From Prochlorococcus sp. AG-355-M18 (GTDB taxonomy: Bacteria; Cyanobacteriota; Cyanobacteriia; PCC-6307; Cyanobiaceae): DNA of 47,560 nucleotides. The stretch spans positions 1-47,560 of the forward strand of contig QCED01000011.1 in NCBI GenBank assembly GCA_003280725.1. The letters run 5' to 3'. The notes beneath the pieces are model-generated. The model saw only the letters and a program-made list of their open reading frames with translations, did not search any database and had not been told where the DNA came from. Shown here one piece after another: positions 27,899 through 36,387 of this stretch. Positions within the stretch are counted from its first letter, which is position 1. Every line of letters starts with the position of its first letter. Made by a program: the position numbers and the translations under genes.

Positions 27899-28623
27899 TT
27901 GAAAAGGTCAAAAATGGATACACCTTAAATATATATAAAGACAAGTTAGAACTATCAAATTCGGTTTTTAAGTTTATTCAAAGCCACATTATTCATACTT
28001 TAAAAAAGAAAGACAGGTTCAAGTTTTGTGTAAGTGGAGGTTCAACCCCTAAATCTGTGTATCATCTCTTATCTAATAGTGATCTTCAATGGGATATGGT
28101 TGATGTCTTTTTAGGAGATGAAAGATGTGTTGATCCAAATTCAGAATTAAGTAACTCGTTAATGTTGAAAAATTCTTTGTTAACTAATTTTGGATCTAAA
28201 GCTTATTTTTATGAAATTTTCAATGATTTAAACGCTGATGATGAAACTACAAAAAATCAATTTATTTCTAATTTATTTGAAAAATGCGGATCAAACCCTC
28301 CCTCCTTTGATTTAACTTTATTAGGTCTTGGAGACGATGGTCATACAGCTTCTCTATTTCCTTATCAAAAAAATAATAATGTAGATGATTTTGTGATTTT
28401 TAATGAAGGCAAAGGATTAAAAAGAATTTCATTAACGCCAAAGGTCCTTTCAGCCTCGTCAAAGATAGTATTTTTGGTTAGTGGGGCCAATAAAAGAATT
28501 GCTCTTGAGAGGTTATTAGATGAAAAAGAGGCGCCAGATAGAACACCATCAAAATTAATAAAATCTATTAATCAAATTTCAATATTTTGCGATCAGGATT
28601 CAGCAAAAGAATTAGAAATTTAG
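27895..28623 (+). CDS. pgl: 6-phosphogluconolactonase
   Basis: Pgl hydrolyses 6-phosphogluconolactone to 6-phosphogluconate, the step before Gnd. Family motifs are FCVSGGSTPKSVYHLLS (about 40-56), VDVFLGDERCVDP (about 68-80) and LLGLGDDGHTASLFP (about 142-156). The frame is open from an ATG at 27886, but I chose the ATG at 27895 because it overlaps the gnd stop as ATGA, a typical coupling arrangement; the protein is then 242 aa, the family's usual size. Confidence 0.93.
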   Translation: MIEKVKNGYTLNIYKDKLELSNSVFKFIQSHIIHTLKKKDRFKFCVSGGSTPKSVYHLLSNSDLQWDMVDVFLGDERCVDPNSELSNSLMLKNSLLTNFGSKAYFYEIFNDLNADDETTKNQFISNLFEKCGSNPPSFDLTLLGLGDDGHTASLFPYQKNNNVDDFVIFNEGKGLKRISLTPKVLSASSKIVFLVSGANKRIALERLLDEKEAPDRTPSKLIKSINQISIFCDQDSAKELEI

Positions 28624-28653
28624 TTAAAGTCTATTAATAATTTAAATTATTTA

Positions 28654-29202
28654 ATGAGAAAGAAAAATTTTTTATTCCAGAAAAAGGAGTTCGATGGTTG
28701 GAACACATTGAATGATACTGTTATGGGCGGATCAAGTTCAGCTTTTTGTGAAATTTCAAATTCTGGTTTGTTATTAAAGGGTAATATCGTCGAGAAAGCT
28801 GGAGGATTTGTTAGTTGTAGGTCATCTATTTATAAACCATCTTTAAACGTATCTGAATATTCATCCTTCGAATTAAATATTGATGGACAAGGAAGAACTT
28901 TTAAATTTGCTGTTGCTTGTGAAGATGATCTTCTTGGACTAACCGAATTTATTCCTGGTGGTCTTAGATGGATTAAATCATTCCCAACAAAAAAGTTCGG
29001 AACAACAAATGTTCTAATTCCGTTTAGTGAGCTAAAACCTTCAGTAAGAGCTAATAAGGTTCGGTTCCCATTTAAATTCAAGCCTTCTAAAATTAGAAGA
29101 TTGCAACTACTACACTCTAAGTTTGGTGATGATGGATTACTTAATAATGAGTTTAAACAGGGTTCCATAAAAGTTTTAATTAAATCAATAAGTGTTATTT
29201 GA
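28654..29202 (+). CDS. CIA30-family protein (NDH-1 assembly-like)
   Basis: The protein resembles the complex I intermediate-associated protein 30 family, a galactose-binding-like beta-sandwich. Visible features are the opening FDGWNTLNDTVMGGSSSAF (about 12-30), where W--NDxVMGG is the family hallmark, and the repeated beta-strand pattern with LRWIKSFPTKKF and PFSELKPSVR. The length of 182 aa is normal for bacterial members. There is no signal peptide. It may help assemble NDH-1 or another photosynthetic complex, but the role in cyanobacteria is not settled. It lies 30 bases after pgl and overlaps the next gene by 11. Confidence 0.82.
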   Translation: MRKKNFLFQKKEFDGWNTLNDTVMGGSSSAFCEISNSGLLLKGNIVEKAGGFVSCRSSIYKPSLNVSEYSSFELNIDGQGRTFKFAVACEDDLLGLTEFIPGGLRWIKSFPTKKFGTTNVLIPFSELKPSVRANKVRFPFKFKPSKIRRLQLLHSKFGDDGLLNNEFKQGSIKVLIKSISVI

Positions 29203-29581
29203 AAATCCAACTAAAAATATAGAGAGCTTAATCGCTAAGTCAGCAGATTTAACAAATAAACCTTTTGTGCATTCTGTCGTAAAAATAAATGGTGAATACG
29301 AATTCGAAGAAGAAGAAGATATTGATTTGACGGTTAATATCTTATGTCGAGATAAAGAAGGTAAAAGATTAGAAATTTACGATCTTGAATTAGAACTTTT
29401 TAAATCAAATAAAGAGTTGGTTTTAGTTATCTCTAAGCTTAATTTTCCTGATGAACCAATATTGTGGTGTGGAGTTAAAACATTATGGATGAATAGCAAT
29501 AATGGAAAAAAATGCAACTCACCAAAATACAGCGCTAGATTGGAAAACCTAGCAAACAGGATAAAAAGCTTTATTGATTAA
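29192..29581 (+). CDS. Conserved-looking small acidic protein, unknown
   Basis: I do not recognise a domain in this 129-aa protein. It is soluble, has an acidic run FEEEEDIDL (about 34-42), a likely beta-rich middle and a Trp-containing segment PILWCGVKTLWM (about 89-100), and no signal or membrane helix. The start is the GTG at 29192, which overlaps the CIA30 gene by 11 bases; this coupling suggests a shared function, but that is inference. It converges on ilvD, with 21 bases between the stops. Confidence 0.72.
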   Translation: MLFENPTKNIESLIAKSADLTNKPFVHSVVKINGEYEFEEEEDIDLTVNILCRDKEGKRLEIYDLELELFKSNKELVLVISKLNFPDEPILWCGVKTLWMNSNNGKKCNSPKYSARLENLANRIKSFID

Positions 29582-29602
29582 GAAAATAAACTTTGAGCTG
29601 AT

Positions 29603-31276
29603 CTATAAATCAGTAACAGCCCCTAAACTTGATGTGCTTACGATTTTCGAATATTTTGAAAGTATCCCTCTTTTGTATTTTGGTGTAGGCTTTACCCAAT
29701 CCTTTTTTCTTTTTTCTAATTCTTCGTCAGATAAATCAACTTCAATAAGTTGCTTTACTGCATCTACTGTAATTAAATCACCTTGTTTTATTAGAGCAAT
29801 ATTTCCGCCAACAGCAGCCTCTGGAGCTATATGACCAACAACCAGACCATAAGTTCCCCCGCTAAATCTGCCATCGGTAATTAAAGCTACCTTTTCTCCG
29901 AGGCCTTGACCAACAATTGCAGATGTTGGAGCTAACATCTCTCTCATGCCTGGTCCTCCTACAGGCCCTTCGTTTCTAATAACAACAACATCACCAGCTT
30001 TGATATCATTATTCAATATCGATTTTAAACAATCCTCTTCGCTTTCAAAAATCTTTGCTGGACCTGTTAATACAGGGTTTTTCACTCCGCTAATTTTAGC
30101 TACGGAACCTTCACTTGCTAAGTTACCTTTTAATATCGCTAGGTGTCCCTTTTTATAAAGAGGGTTATTTATATCTCTTATGACATTTTGATTTGTTGGA
30201 GGCTTATCTGGAATATTCTGTAAGTATTCTGAGATGGTTTTCCCTTCAATATTTTTGCAATCTCCATGAATTAATCCTGCATTCAAAAGTATTTTCATTA
30301 CTTGTGGAATCCCACCTGCATTATGAAGATCTACCGTCACATATTTACCACTCGGTTTAAGGTCACAAATAACTGGTACTTTTTGTCTGATTCTCTCAAA
30401 ATCATTAATGTTGATATCTATTCCTGCAGTATTTGCAATGGCTAAGATGTGCAATACCGCATTTGTTGATCCTCCAATTGCCATAATTACTGATATGGCA
30501 TTTTCAAATGCTTTCTTCGTCATTAAGTCTAAAGGTCTTATATCTTTTTCTATTGCAGAGACTAATATCTCAGCACTTTTATCTGCACTTAGTTCTTTTT
30601 CAAGATCTTCAGCAGCCATAGTGGAACTGTGAGGAAGACTTAACCCTAATACTTCGATAACTGCAGACATTGTATTAGCTGTAAACATCCCTCCACAACT
30701 ACCAGCACCAGGAATACAATTTTTCTCAACTTGGATTAGCCTTTCTTCATTAATTTTGCCTGATGTTAATTGTCCAACAGCTTCAAATGCACTAACAACA
30801 GTAAGATCTTCTCCATGCAACTTTCCAGGTTTTATTGTCCCTCCATAAATGAAAATTGAGGGAATATTCATTCTTGCAATCGCTATCATGGCACCTGGCA
30901 TGTTTTTGTCACATCCACCTATAGCAAGCACTCCATCCATACTCTGAGCATTGCATGCTGTTTCAATTGAATCAGCAATAACTTCTCTTGAAACTAGGGA
31001 ATATTTCATGCCCTCTGTCCCCATTGAAATTCCATCACTTACTGTGATTGTTCCAAACATCTGAGGCATCCCACCTGATCTTCTTATTGACTCTTCAGCT
31101 TTGAGAGCTAACTTATTCAAACCTATATTGCATGGGGTTATAGTGCTGTATCCATTTGCAACTCCAATAATAGGTTTATTAAAATCTTCATCATTAAATC
31201 CAACAGCTCTTAACATTGATCTGTTAGGGGATCTTTGCACACCTTGGGTTATTGCAGATGATCTGAGTTTATTCAT
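29603..31276 (-). CDS. ilvD: Dihydroxy-acid dehydratase
   Basis: IlvD dehydrates dihydroxyisovalerate and dihydroxymethylvalerate in valine, isoleucine and leucine synthesis, using an Fe-S cluster. Cluster cysteines lie in [13 protein letters not shown] (about 118-130) and [15 protein letters not shown] (about 191-205); the C-terminal motifs [20 protein letters not shown] and [11 protein letters not shown] are complete. The 557-aa length is exact. It is preceded by the small membrane-protein gene 23 bases upstream and by upp before that, in one direction. Confidence 0.97.
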   Translation of the reverse strand: MNKLRSSAITQGVQRSPNRSMLRAVGFNDEDFNKPIIGVANGYSTITPCNIGLNKLALKAEESIRRSGGMPQMFGTITVSDGISMGTEGMKYSLVSREVIADSIETACNAQSMDGVLAIGGCDKNMPGAMIAIARMNIPSIFIYGGTIKPGKLHGEDLTVVSAFEAVGQLTSGKINEERLIQVEKNCIPGAGSCGGMFTANTMSAVIEVLGLSLPHSSTMAAEDLEKELSADKSAEILVSAIEKDIRPLDLMTKKAFENAISVIMAIGGSTNAVLHILAIANTAGIDININDFERIRQKVPVICDLKPSGKYVTVDLHNAGGIPQVMKILLNAGLIHGDCKNIEGKTISEYLQNIPDKPPTNQNVIRDINNPLYKKGHLAILKGNLASEGSVAKISGVKNPVLTGPAKIFESEEDCLKSILNNDIKAGDVVVIRNEGPVGGPGMREMLAPTSAIVGQGLGEKVALITDGRFSGGTYGLVVGHIAPEAAVGGNIALIKQGDLITVDAVKQLIEVDLSDEELEKRKKDWVKPTPKYKRGILSKYSKIVSTSSLGAVTDL

Positions 31277-31299
31277 ATTATTTGAGAACCTCTTTTATT

Positions 31300-31590
31300 C
31301 TATTGCCCCAATTCTTCAAGTTGCTTCCTGACATCAGCAATTGCAGAATTAAGTTGCTCAACTTTCTTCTCCAGGTTCTCTCCTTCAACTTCATTTATAT
31401 TTTCATTTAAATCAATCGCTTCAGAACCGTCTTGAATTCTGGAGGAATACATCATTGCTTTTTGTTTTTTTTCCTCCTTTCTTTTGTCAGCTTCGGATAT
31501 TAACCACCAAGCTAGACCTGCTGCTCCAATAAAAGCGCCGCTTATTAATGATAAAAGATTATTTGAAGACGAATCTCTGTATTCAGACAT
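31300..31590 (-). CDS. Small single-helix membrane protein, unknown
   Basis: This 96-aa protein has one membrane helix (about 13-31, LLSLISGAFIGAAGLAWWL) followed by a Lys/Glu-rich segment and a C-terminal coiled coil (about 70-95). The layout resembles YtxH-like stress or membrane-bound scaffold proteins, although I cannot assign the family. It lies between upp and ilvD on the same strand, with 29 and 23 bases of spacing, so a shared transcript is likely. Confidence 0.72.
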   Translation of the reverse strand: MSEYRDSSSNNLLSLISGAFIGAAGLAWWLISEADKRKEEKKQKAMMYSSRIQDGSEAIDLNENINEVEGENLEKKVEQLNSAIADVRKQLEELGQ

Positions 31591-31619
31591 TGGTTAAATA
31601 TTTGCTCCTATATTCTATA

Positions 31620-32237
31620 TTAGTTCTTATCTTGAAATATAGTACTCAAACGCAATAAAGGATTCCCAATACCAGGTACCAATAATTTTGTGCTTTCATC
31701 TTCCTCATCTATGCAAGAGGTGTAGATCACCTGATTAGGGAATAATTTCGCAATTTCATTCAAACCTTTATTTGAGCAAATAGAAGTTATTAACAAAATC
31801 CTGTTGGAATCAACACCTAATTCCTTTAATTTAGTTAAAATTTCTAATGTCGCTGATTTTGTTGTTATTTGCTCCGAATAAAATATAACTCCTACATTTG
31901 ATTCAATAGTTTTAGGAAGTTCTCCTAATGAGAGGGTGGAATTAGGAATTACTTCTTTAGATCCAAACCATAGAGATAACCCTTCGGGCAACATTGCGAT
32001 AACATTTATTGGATAATCATTATTTATAAAGAATCCATCTGCGTCCCCATTATCAGTATTTACTATTTCTTTTTTATATGGCAACCAGTTTCGTAATGCT
32101 TCATATGTAAGCCATTTTCCTAATTGCTCATATCCTGTTGAGTACAAAATATTTGGAGTATTTTTTTCTCGCAATATTGAAAGCCAATGTTTTATTAATG
32201 GATGAGGAGGAACAATAACCTTTAGTGACATTGCCAT
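31620..32237 (-). CDS. upp: Uracil phosphoribosyltransferase homologue, substrate motifs degenerate
   Basis: The fold is clearly that of UPRT: HPLIKHWLSILREKNTP (about 12-28) and the LTYEALR helix align with the N-terminal half of active enzymes, and the 205-aa length fits. The functional motifs do not. The PRPP loop expected as DPMLATGGS reads FYSEQITTKS, the RAG turn reads PEG, and the uracil-binding GLGDAGDRxFGT reads GIGNPLLRLSTIF. A catalytic role in uracil salvage is therefore doubtful; a structural or regulatory role (PyrR shares the fold) is possible. It is divergent from the pentapeptide gene across 63 bases. Confidence 0.8.
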   Translation of the reverse strand: MAMSLKVIVPPHPLIKHWLSILREKNTPNILYSTGYEQLGKWLTYEALRNWLPYKKEIVNTDNGDADGFFINNDYPINVIAMLPEGLSLWFGSKEVIPNSTLSLGELPKTIESNVGVIFYSEQITTKSATLEILTKLKELGVDSNRILLITSICSNKGLNEIAKLFPNQVIYTSCIDEEDESTKLLVPGIGNPLLRLSTIFQDKN

Positions 32238-32300
32238 ATATTTTCCTATAAAATAACCTTACAAACTTTAAATACCTAAGTTCTAAAATACAGTTTTATT

Positions 32301-32813
32301 ATGATTAAATCAATTGTTTGCCCTTCATTAAAAAATGCATTAGTTGCATTATTGCTTATTGGACTTATATTTTTTAATTCTGTTAATTCCGCATGGGCAA
32401 AACGACCTCCTGAGATTAGAAATCAGCAAGACCTAAATTTAGAGCCAGATATGCATGGTCAAGATTTAAGTGGCAACGAATATGTTAAGTTTGATTTGAA
32501 TGGATTTAATTTCAGTAAAAGTAATTTAGAGGGTGCGGTATTTAATAATAGTAAATTGCAAAATGCAACTTTTACTGGTGCTAATTTGAGAGACGCTCTT
32601 GCTTATGCAACTGATTTTACAGATGCGGATCTTTCAGATGTAAATTTCACAAATGCTTTATTAATGGAAAGTAATTTTGAAGGTGCGAAAATAGATGGTG
32701 CGGATTTCACGGATGCAGTTCTTAGTCGTACGCAACAAAAACAACTATGTGCGATTGCTAATGGCACTAATAGTTCTACAGGAGAGAGCACAGAATATAG
32801 CCTAGGTTGTTAA
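32301..32813 (+). CDS. Secreted pentapeptide-repeat protein
   Basis: The N terminus is a signal peptide with cleavage likely after Ala33 (SAWA/KRPP). Residues about 55-140 are pentapeptide repeats of the A(D/N)LXX type (for example LEGAVFNNSKLQNATFTGAN), forming a right-handed quadrilateral beta-helix of roughly four coils. A C-terminal Cys pair (residues about 150 and 170) may form a disulfide. The length is 170 aa. Lumenal or periplasmic location is predicted; the function is unknown, as for most cyanobacterial pentapeptide proteins. It lies 9 bases upstream of the CobW gene. Confidence 0.86.
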   Translation: MIKSIVCPSLKNALVALLLIGLIFFNSVNSAWAKRPPEIRNQQDLNLEPDMHGQDLSGNEYVKFDLNGFNFSKSNLEGAVFNNSKLQNATFTGANLRDALAYATDFTDADLSDVNFTNALLMESNFEGAKIDGADFTDAVLSRTQQKQLCAIANGTNSSTGESTEYSLGC

Positions 32814-32822
32814 TCGTTAAGT

Positions 32823-33887
32823 ATGAAAAAAAAAATACCAGTTATTGTTGTTTCGGGATTTCTTGGTTCAGGTAAAACAACTTTTCTAAGATATCTATTA
32901 AGAGAGAGTAATAAAAAATTTGGTTTAATAATTAATGAATTTGGTGATGTTGGAATTGACGGTGATTTGATTAAAAGTTGTGATAAATGTGATGAATCTG
33001 AAGACGACTGCGTTATCGAATTAAACAATGGATGTTTATGTTGTACTGTTCAAGATGATTTTGTTCCATCAATAAAAGCTCTCCTAGAATTTAATCCTCC
33101 TATTGAATCAATAATTATCGAAACAAGTGGCTTGGCACTACAAATTCCCTTAATTCAAGCACTTAACTGGCCTGAGATTAGGTCTTCCATCTATCTTGAT
33201 GTAGTTGTTGGCATCATTAATGGAGAATCAATGCTTAATGGTTCACCAATTAATGATTTAAATAAAATAACAAAACAATATAATGAAACAGATAAAATTG
33301 ATCACAACGCCACTATAGATGAACTTTTTGAGGAGCAACTAGAAGTTTCTGATATCGTTTTAGTCTCAAGATCAGATATCTTAAATGATGATCAGTTTGA
33401 TGTTGTAAAAAATAAAATTCAAGGAATTCTAAACTCATCTACACCAATCCTTAAATCCAAGAATGGCGAAATTGATTTAAATTATCTATTTGACTTTAAT
33501 TTTAAAAAAGAGACTTATAAAGAATTTTTAACGGATGAACATGACCATAATCATGTTGAACTTGTATCAGATTCAATTAAATTAAATTATTTCCTTGAAA
33601 AAAATGATTTTGAGAAGGAGATGTCAAAAATCTTGGATGAATTAAACATTCTTCGAATAAAAGGACGTATTTGGATACCAAACAAATCATTGCCTTTACA
33701 AATACAAATTGTTGGAAAGAAAATTAATACTTGGTTTGAAGAAGCTCCAGATAATTGTTGGAGACCAAATGATAATGCTGGGCTTGAATTAGTAATAATT
33801 TCCTTTGATGAGAAATCTATAAAAAATTTCAAGAGAAAAATTAAAGAGAAATTTAAGATTTTAAGTGACCCAAAAATAGCAATTTGA
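32823..33887 (+). CDS. CobW/COG0523-family metal GTPase
   Basis: This is a G3E-family GTPase that inserts or delivers a metal, usually zinc or cobalt. Walker A is GFLGSGKTT (12-20). The invariant metal site is GCLCC (70-74: Cys71, Cys73, Cys74), and extra cysteines at 53, 56 and 63 sit close by. A His-rich patch DEHDHNHVE (about 238-246) links the GTPase domain to the C-terminal CobW domain. The G4 site reads SRSD rather than NKxD. At 354 aa it is full length. It lies 9 bases after the pentapeptide gene. The adjacent 54-aa zinc-finger protein is a possible client. Confidence 0.92.
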   Translation: MKKKIPVIVVSGFLGSGKTTFLRYLLRESNKKFGLIINEFGDVGIDGDLIKSCDKCDESEDDCVIELNNGCLCCTVQDDFVPSIKALLEFNPPIESIIIETSGLALQIPLIQALNWPEIRSSIYLDVVVGIINGESMLNGSPINDLNKITKQYNETDKIDHNATIDELFEEQLEVSDIVLVSRSDILNDDQFDVVKNKIQGILNSSTPILKSKNGEIDLNYLFDFNFKKETYKEFLTDEHDHNHVELVSDSIKLNYFLEKNDFEKEMSKILDELNILRIKGRIWIPNKSLPLQIQIVGKKINTWFEEAPDNCWRPNDNAGLELVIISFDEKSIKNFKRKIKEKFKILSDPKIAI

Positions 33888-33912
33888 CTTTATAGTTAGC
33901 TGTCGGGATACT
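33884..33912 (+). promoter_or_regulatory. Promoter for the 54-aa zinc-finger gene
   Basis: TTGACT (33884-33889) and GATACT (33907-33912) are separated by 17 bases, a good sigma-70-like spacing. A 6-bp stem GCTGTC (33899-33904) / GACAGC (33923-33928) overlaps the start region and may fold in the short leader. The -35 overlaps the CobW stop codon. Predicted start of transcription is near 33919. Confidence 0.5.
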
Positions 33913-33933
33913 TACTATAGTAGACAGCCCAAG

Positions 33934-34098
33934 ATGGAAAATCCAAAAATTATTTTAAAACAAATAATCTCTGACCACGTTACATCAATTGATAAAATAA
34001 AATGTTCAAAATGTGGAGGGTCAGGAAATTTTAAAACACATGAAAATTCAAGGAGAACTTGTTTAGTTTGTTTTGGTAAAGGCTACATAAACATTTAA
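33934..34098 (+). CDS. 54-aa zinc-finger-like protein (CxxCxGxG pair)
   Basis: This short gene encodes 54 residues with two DnaJ-type half-knuckles, CSKCGGSGNF (24-33) and CLVCFGKGY (43-51), so four Cys at 24, 27, 43 and 46 could bind one zinc. The N-terminal 20 residues look helical. It has a good promoter and lies between the CobW GTPase and purS. It resembles small Cys-knuckle proteins of cyanobacteria and plastids that assist protein folding or complex assembly; the precise role is unknown. Confidence 0.78.
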   Translation: MENPKIILKQIISDHVTSIDKIKCSKCGGSGNFKTHENSRRTCLVCFGKGYINI

Positions 34099-34195
34099 TA
34101 ACTCAGAAAACCTTAAGGTAAAAATATTTGTTTATTAATCAATAGTTTTTTTTATTAAAATTTAAACTAATCTTCTAGTAGAAATTAATTTTTAA

Positions 34196-34450
34196 TTGGA
34201 CCAATTTGCTGTAAAAGTTTTTGTAAGACTAAGACCCTCAGTTTTAGATCCAGCAGGGGAAGCTACCAAATCTGCTTCTATTAAACTTGGAGCCGAGGGA
34301 ATAAAATCATTACGTATAGGAAAAATGATTGAGGTTAAAATAGAAGGTAATGGTGAAAACGAAGTAAGAGAAAAAATTGATTTATTGTGTGATAGGCTAT
34401 TCGCAAATACTGTTATTGAAGATTATGAGTATTCACTAGAAAAATTATAA
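34196..34450 (+). CDS. purS: Phosphoribosylformylglycinamidine synthase, PurS subunit
   Basis: PurS is the small scaffold subunit of the PurLQS complex for the fourth step of purine synthesis. Features are [18 protein letters not shown] (about 11-28) and [20 protein letters not shown] at the C terminus (residues 65-84), both typical. The length is 84 aa. The start is the TTG at 34196. purQ follows after one base, so they are tightly coupled; purL is not in the window. A palindrome ACCTTAAGGT at 34110-34119 lies in the AT-rich upstream gap. Confidence 0.93.
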   Translation: MDQFAVKVFVRLRPSVLDPAGEATKSASIKLGAEGIKSLRIGKMIEVKIEGNGENEVREKIDLLCDRLFANTVIEDYEYSLEKL

Positions 34451-34451
34451 G

Positions 34452-35117
34452 ATGGATTATTTTACCGTAGGAGTTGTTGTCTTCCCTGGTTCCAATTGTG
34501 ATCGTGATGTTTCATGGGCATTGGAAGGTTGTTTAGACATAAGAACAAAATACTTATGGCATGAGTCTTCAGATTTAAGCGATGTAGATGCGATAGTTTT
34601 ACCCGGAGGATTTAGTTATGGTGATTATTTAAGATGCGGAGCCATAGCGAGATTCTCTCCATTAATAAATGCTTTGGATGACTTTGTGAAAAGTGGAAGA
34701 AGAGTTTTAGGTATTTGTAATGGGTTCCAAATTTTGACAGAAGCAGGCTTTTTGCCTGGTGCCCTTACTTCAAATAAGAATCTTAATTTCATCTGTGATG
34801 ATGTTGAACTTGATATTGTTTCTTCAAAAGGAGGTTGGTTCAATGATGGAGGTAAAAAACAAACTATTAAGTTACCCATTGCGCATGGGGAAGGAAGATA
34901 TCATTGTGATTCTGATACTTTAAAAAAACTTGTAGATAATGAATTGATCGCTTTGAGATATAAAAAAAATCCTAATGGATCCTCATTCGATATCGCAGGC
35001 ATAACTAATGAAAAGGGTAATGTTCTTGGTTTAATGCCTCATCCAGAGCGAGCATGTGACGAGGCAATTGGTGGGACTGATGGTCTCTTTACATTAAAAT
35101 CATTAATATTGAAATAA
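34452..35117 (+). CDS. purQ: Phosphoribosylformylglycinamidine synthase, PurQ (glutaminase) subunit
   Basis: PurQ releases ammonia from glutamine for PurL. It is a class I glutamine amidotransferase with nucleophile Cys89 in GICNGFQIL and the His/Glu pair in MPHPER (about His198 and Glu200). N-terminal [12 protein letters not shown] and [15 protein letters not shown] are diagnostic. The length of 221 aa is normal. One base separates it from purS and a hairpin terminator follows the stop. Confidence 0.96.
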   Translation: MDYFTVGVVVFPGSNCDRDVSWALEGCLDIRTKYLWHESSDLSDVDAIVLPGGFSYGDYLRCGAIARFSPLINALDDFVKSGRRVLGICNGFQILTEAGFLPGALTSNKNLNFICDDVELDIVSSKGGWFNDGGKKQTIKLPIAHGEGRYHCDSDTLKKLVDNELIALRYKKNPNGSSFDIAGITNEKGNVLGLMPHPERACDEAIGGTDGLFTLKSLILK

Positions 35118-35118
35118 A

Positions 35119-35152
35119 AAAAAGACCTTCAATTTTGGAGGTCTTTTTTGTT
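35119..35152. terminator. Bidirectional intrinsic terminator between purQ and fba
   Basis: AAAGACCTTC (35121-35130) pairs with GGAGGTCTTT (35137-35146), one G-U pair, around a 6-nt AT loop, flanked by A-run and T-run on either side. The stem therefore ends transcription from purQ on the plus strand and from fba on the minus strand. Confidence 0.85.
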
Positions 35153-35167
35153 TGATTTCGTTATTAA

Positions 35168-36241
35168 TTAAACAGTAGCTTTTACTTTTGGATCTAAATC
35201 ACCTTTTGCGTAAAGATCAGCAAAGTAATTTGTGCTGTTTTGTTTGATCTTACTTGCTTGACCTTCGCACCAGAACTGCTTGTATCTATCAAGACAAACT
35301 TGCTTCATATATTTTCTAGCAGGTTTGTTGAAATGTCTTGGGTCAAAGTTTGCCTTATCAGCAAATGCAGCTTCTCTAACCGCGGCAGTGAAAGCAAGTC
35401 TGTTATCGGTATCAATGTTAACTTTCCTAACTCCATTTCTTATTCCCTCTTGAATCTCTTCAACAGGAACACCATATGTTTGAGGGATTTCTCCACCATA
35501 TTTGTTAATAATATCCAACCATTCCTGAGGCACTGAACTAGATCCGTGCATTACAAGATGTGTATTTGGAAGTGCTTTATGTATCTCAGCAATTCTGCTT
35601 ATTGCAAGAACTTCTCCTGTTGGCTTCCTTGTGAATTTATATGCACCATGACTTGTACCTATAGCAATTGCTAATGCATCAACTTTTGTTTTGGCAACAA
35701 AATCTGCCGCTTCTTCAGGATCAGTCAAAAGCATGTCTGTAGAAAGTTCACCTTCAAATCCATGACCATCTTCTGCTTCACCCTTTCCTGTTTCTAATGA
35801 ACCTAAGCAGCCCAACTCTCCTTCAACACTAACTCCAACTGAATGAGCAAAATCTACTACTTTTTTAGTAACTGCAACATTATATTCGTAACTAGCGGGT
35901 GTTTTTGCATCTGCTTCTAGAGAGCCATCCATCATTACTGATGTGAAACCATTTATTGCTGCCGAATAGCATGTTGATGGCTCATTACCATGGTCTTGGT
36001 GCATTACTACTGGAATATTAGGATATGTTTCTGTAGCGGCAAGTATTAGATGACGTAGGAAAATTTCTCCTGCATAATTTCTTGCCCCTCTTGAAGCTTG
36101 GAGGATTACAGGACTATCAGTTTCATATGCTGCTTCCATGATTGCTTGAACTTGCTCAAGGTTATTAACATTGAAAGCTGGAATACCGTAACCATTCTCA
36201 GCAGCGTGATCTAAAAGTAGTCTTAGTGGAACGAGGGCCAT
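35168..36241 (-). CDS. fba: Fructose-bisphosphate aldolase, class II
   Basis: This zinc-dependent aldolase joins DHAP to GAP or erythrose-4-phosphate in the Calvin cycle and gluconeogenesis. The metal site VMHQDHGNE (His81, Asp83, His84) and later segments [16 protein letters not shown] (with metal His), [14 protein letters not shown] and [13 protein letters not shown] are intact. The 357-aa length fits cyanobacterial CbbA. A -10-like TATACT is about 50 bases upstream. It is followed (toward the 3' side) by the shared terminator with purQ, and a class I aldolase gene lies 146 bases upstream. Confidence 0.96.
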   Translation of the reverse strand: MALVPLRLLLDHAAENGYGIPAFNVNNLEQVQAIMEAAYETDSPVILQASRGARNYAGEIFLRHLILAATETYPNIPVVMHQDHGNEPSTCYSAAINGFTSVMMDGSLEADAKTPASYEYNVAVTKKVVDFAHSVGVSVEGELGCLGSLETGKGEAEDGHGFEGELSTDMLLTDPEEAADFVAKTKVDALAIAIGTSHGAYKFTRKPTGEVLAISRIAEIHKALPNTHLVMHGSSSVPQEWLDIINKYGGEIPQTYGVPVEEIQEGIRNGVRKVNIDTDNRLAFTAAVREAAFADKANFDPRHFNKPARKYMKQVCLDRYKQFWCEGQASKIKQNSTNYFADLYAKGDLDPKVKATV

Positions 36242-36288
36242 AATTAAAATAAGTTAAATGCTATAAAAGCATATGTTTCCGCGAGTTT

Positions 36289-36294
36289 AGTATA
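36289..36294 (-). promoter_or_regulatory. Possible -10 for class II fba
   Basis: TATACT on the minus strand lies 48 bases before the fba ATG, in the 146-base gap (36242-36387) between the two aldolase genes. I see no convincing -35. A short stem ATGCT/AGCAT lies closer to the start. Evidence is the box match only. Confidence 0.35.
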
Positions 36295-36387
36295 AAGAGG
36301 TATCAAATGTCACGTCATTAGATATACAAAATACTAAATTAAAGAAACTAATTTTATGACCCAGAGTATATTTTTAGAATTTTTTAG

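Noticed and set aside
28830..29210. 126-codon minus-strand frame opposite the CIA30 gene
   Set aside because: Composition (Ser, Leu, Asn-rich) is that of a complementary-strand shadow, and the plus-strand frame has clear family motifs.
34110..34119. ACCTTAAGGT palindrome before purS as a purine operator
   Set aside because: It is a short 5-base-arm symmetry in AT-rich DNA, without a known PurR-type box or a clear promoter; kept only as a note under purS.
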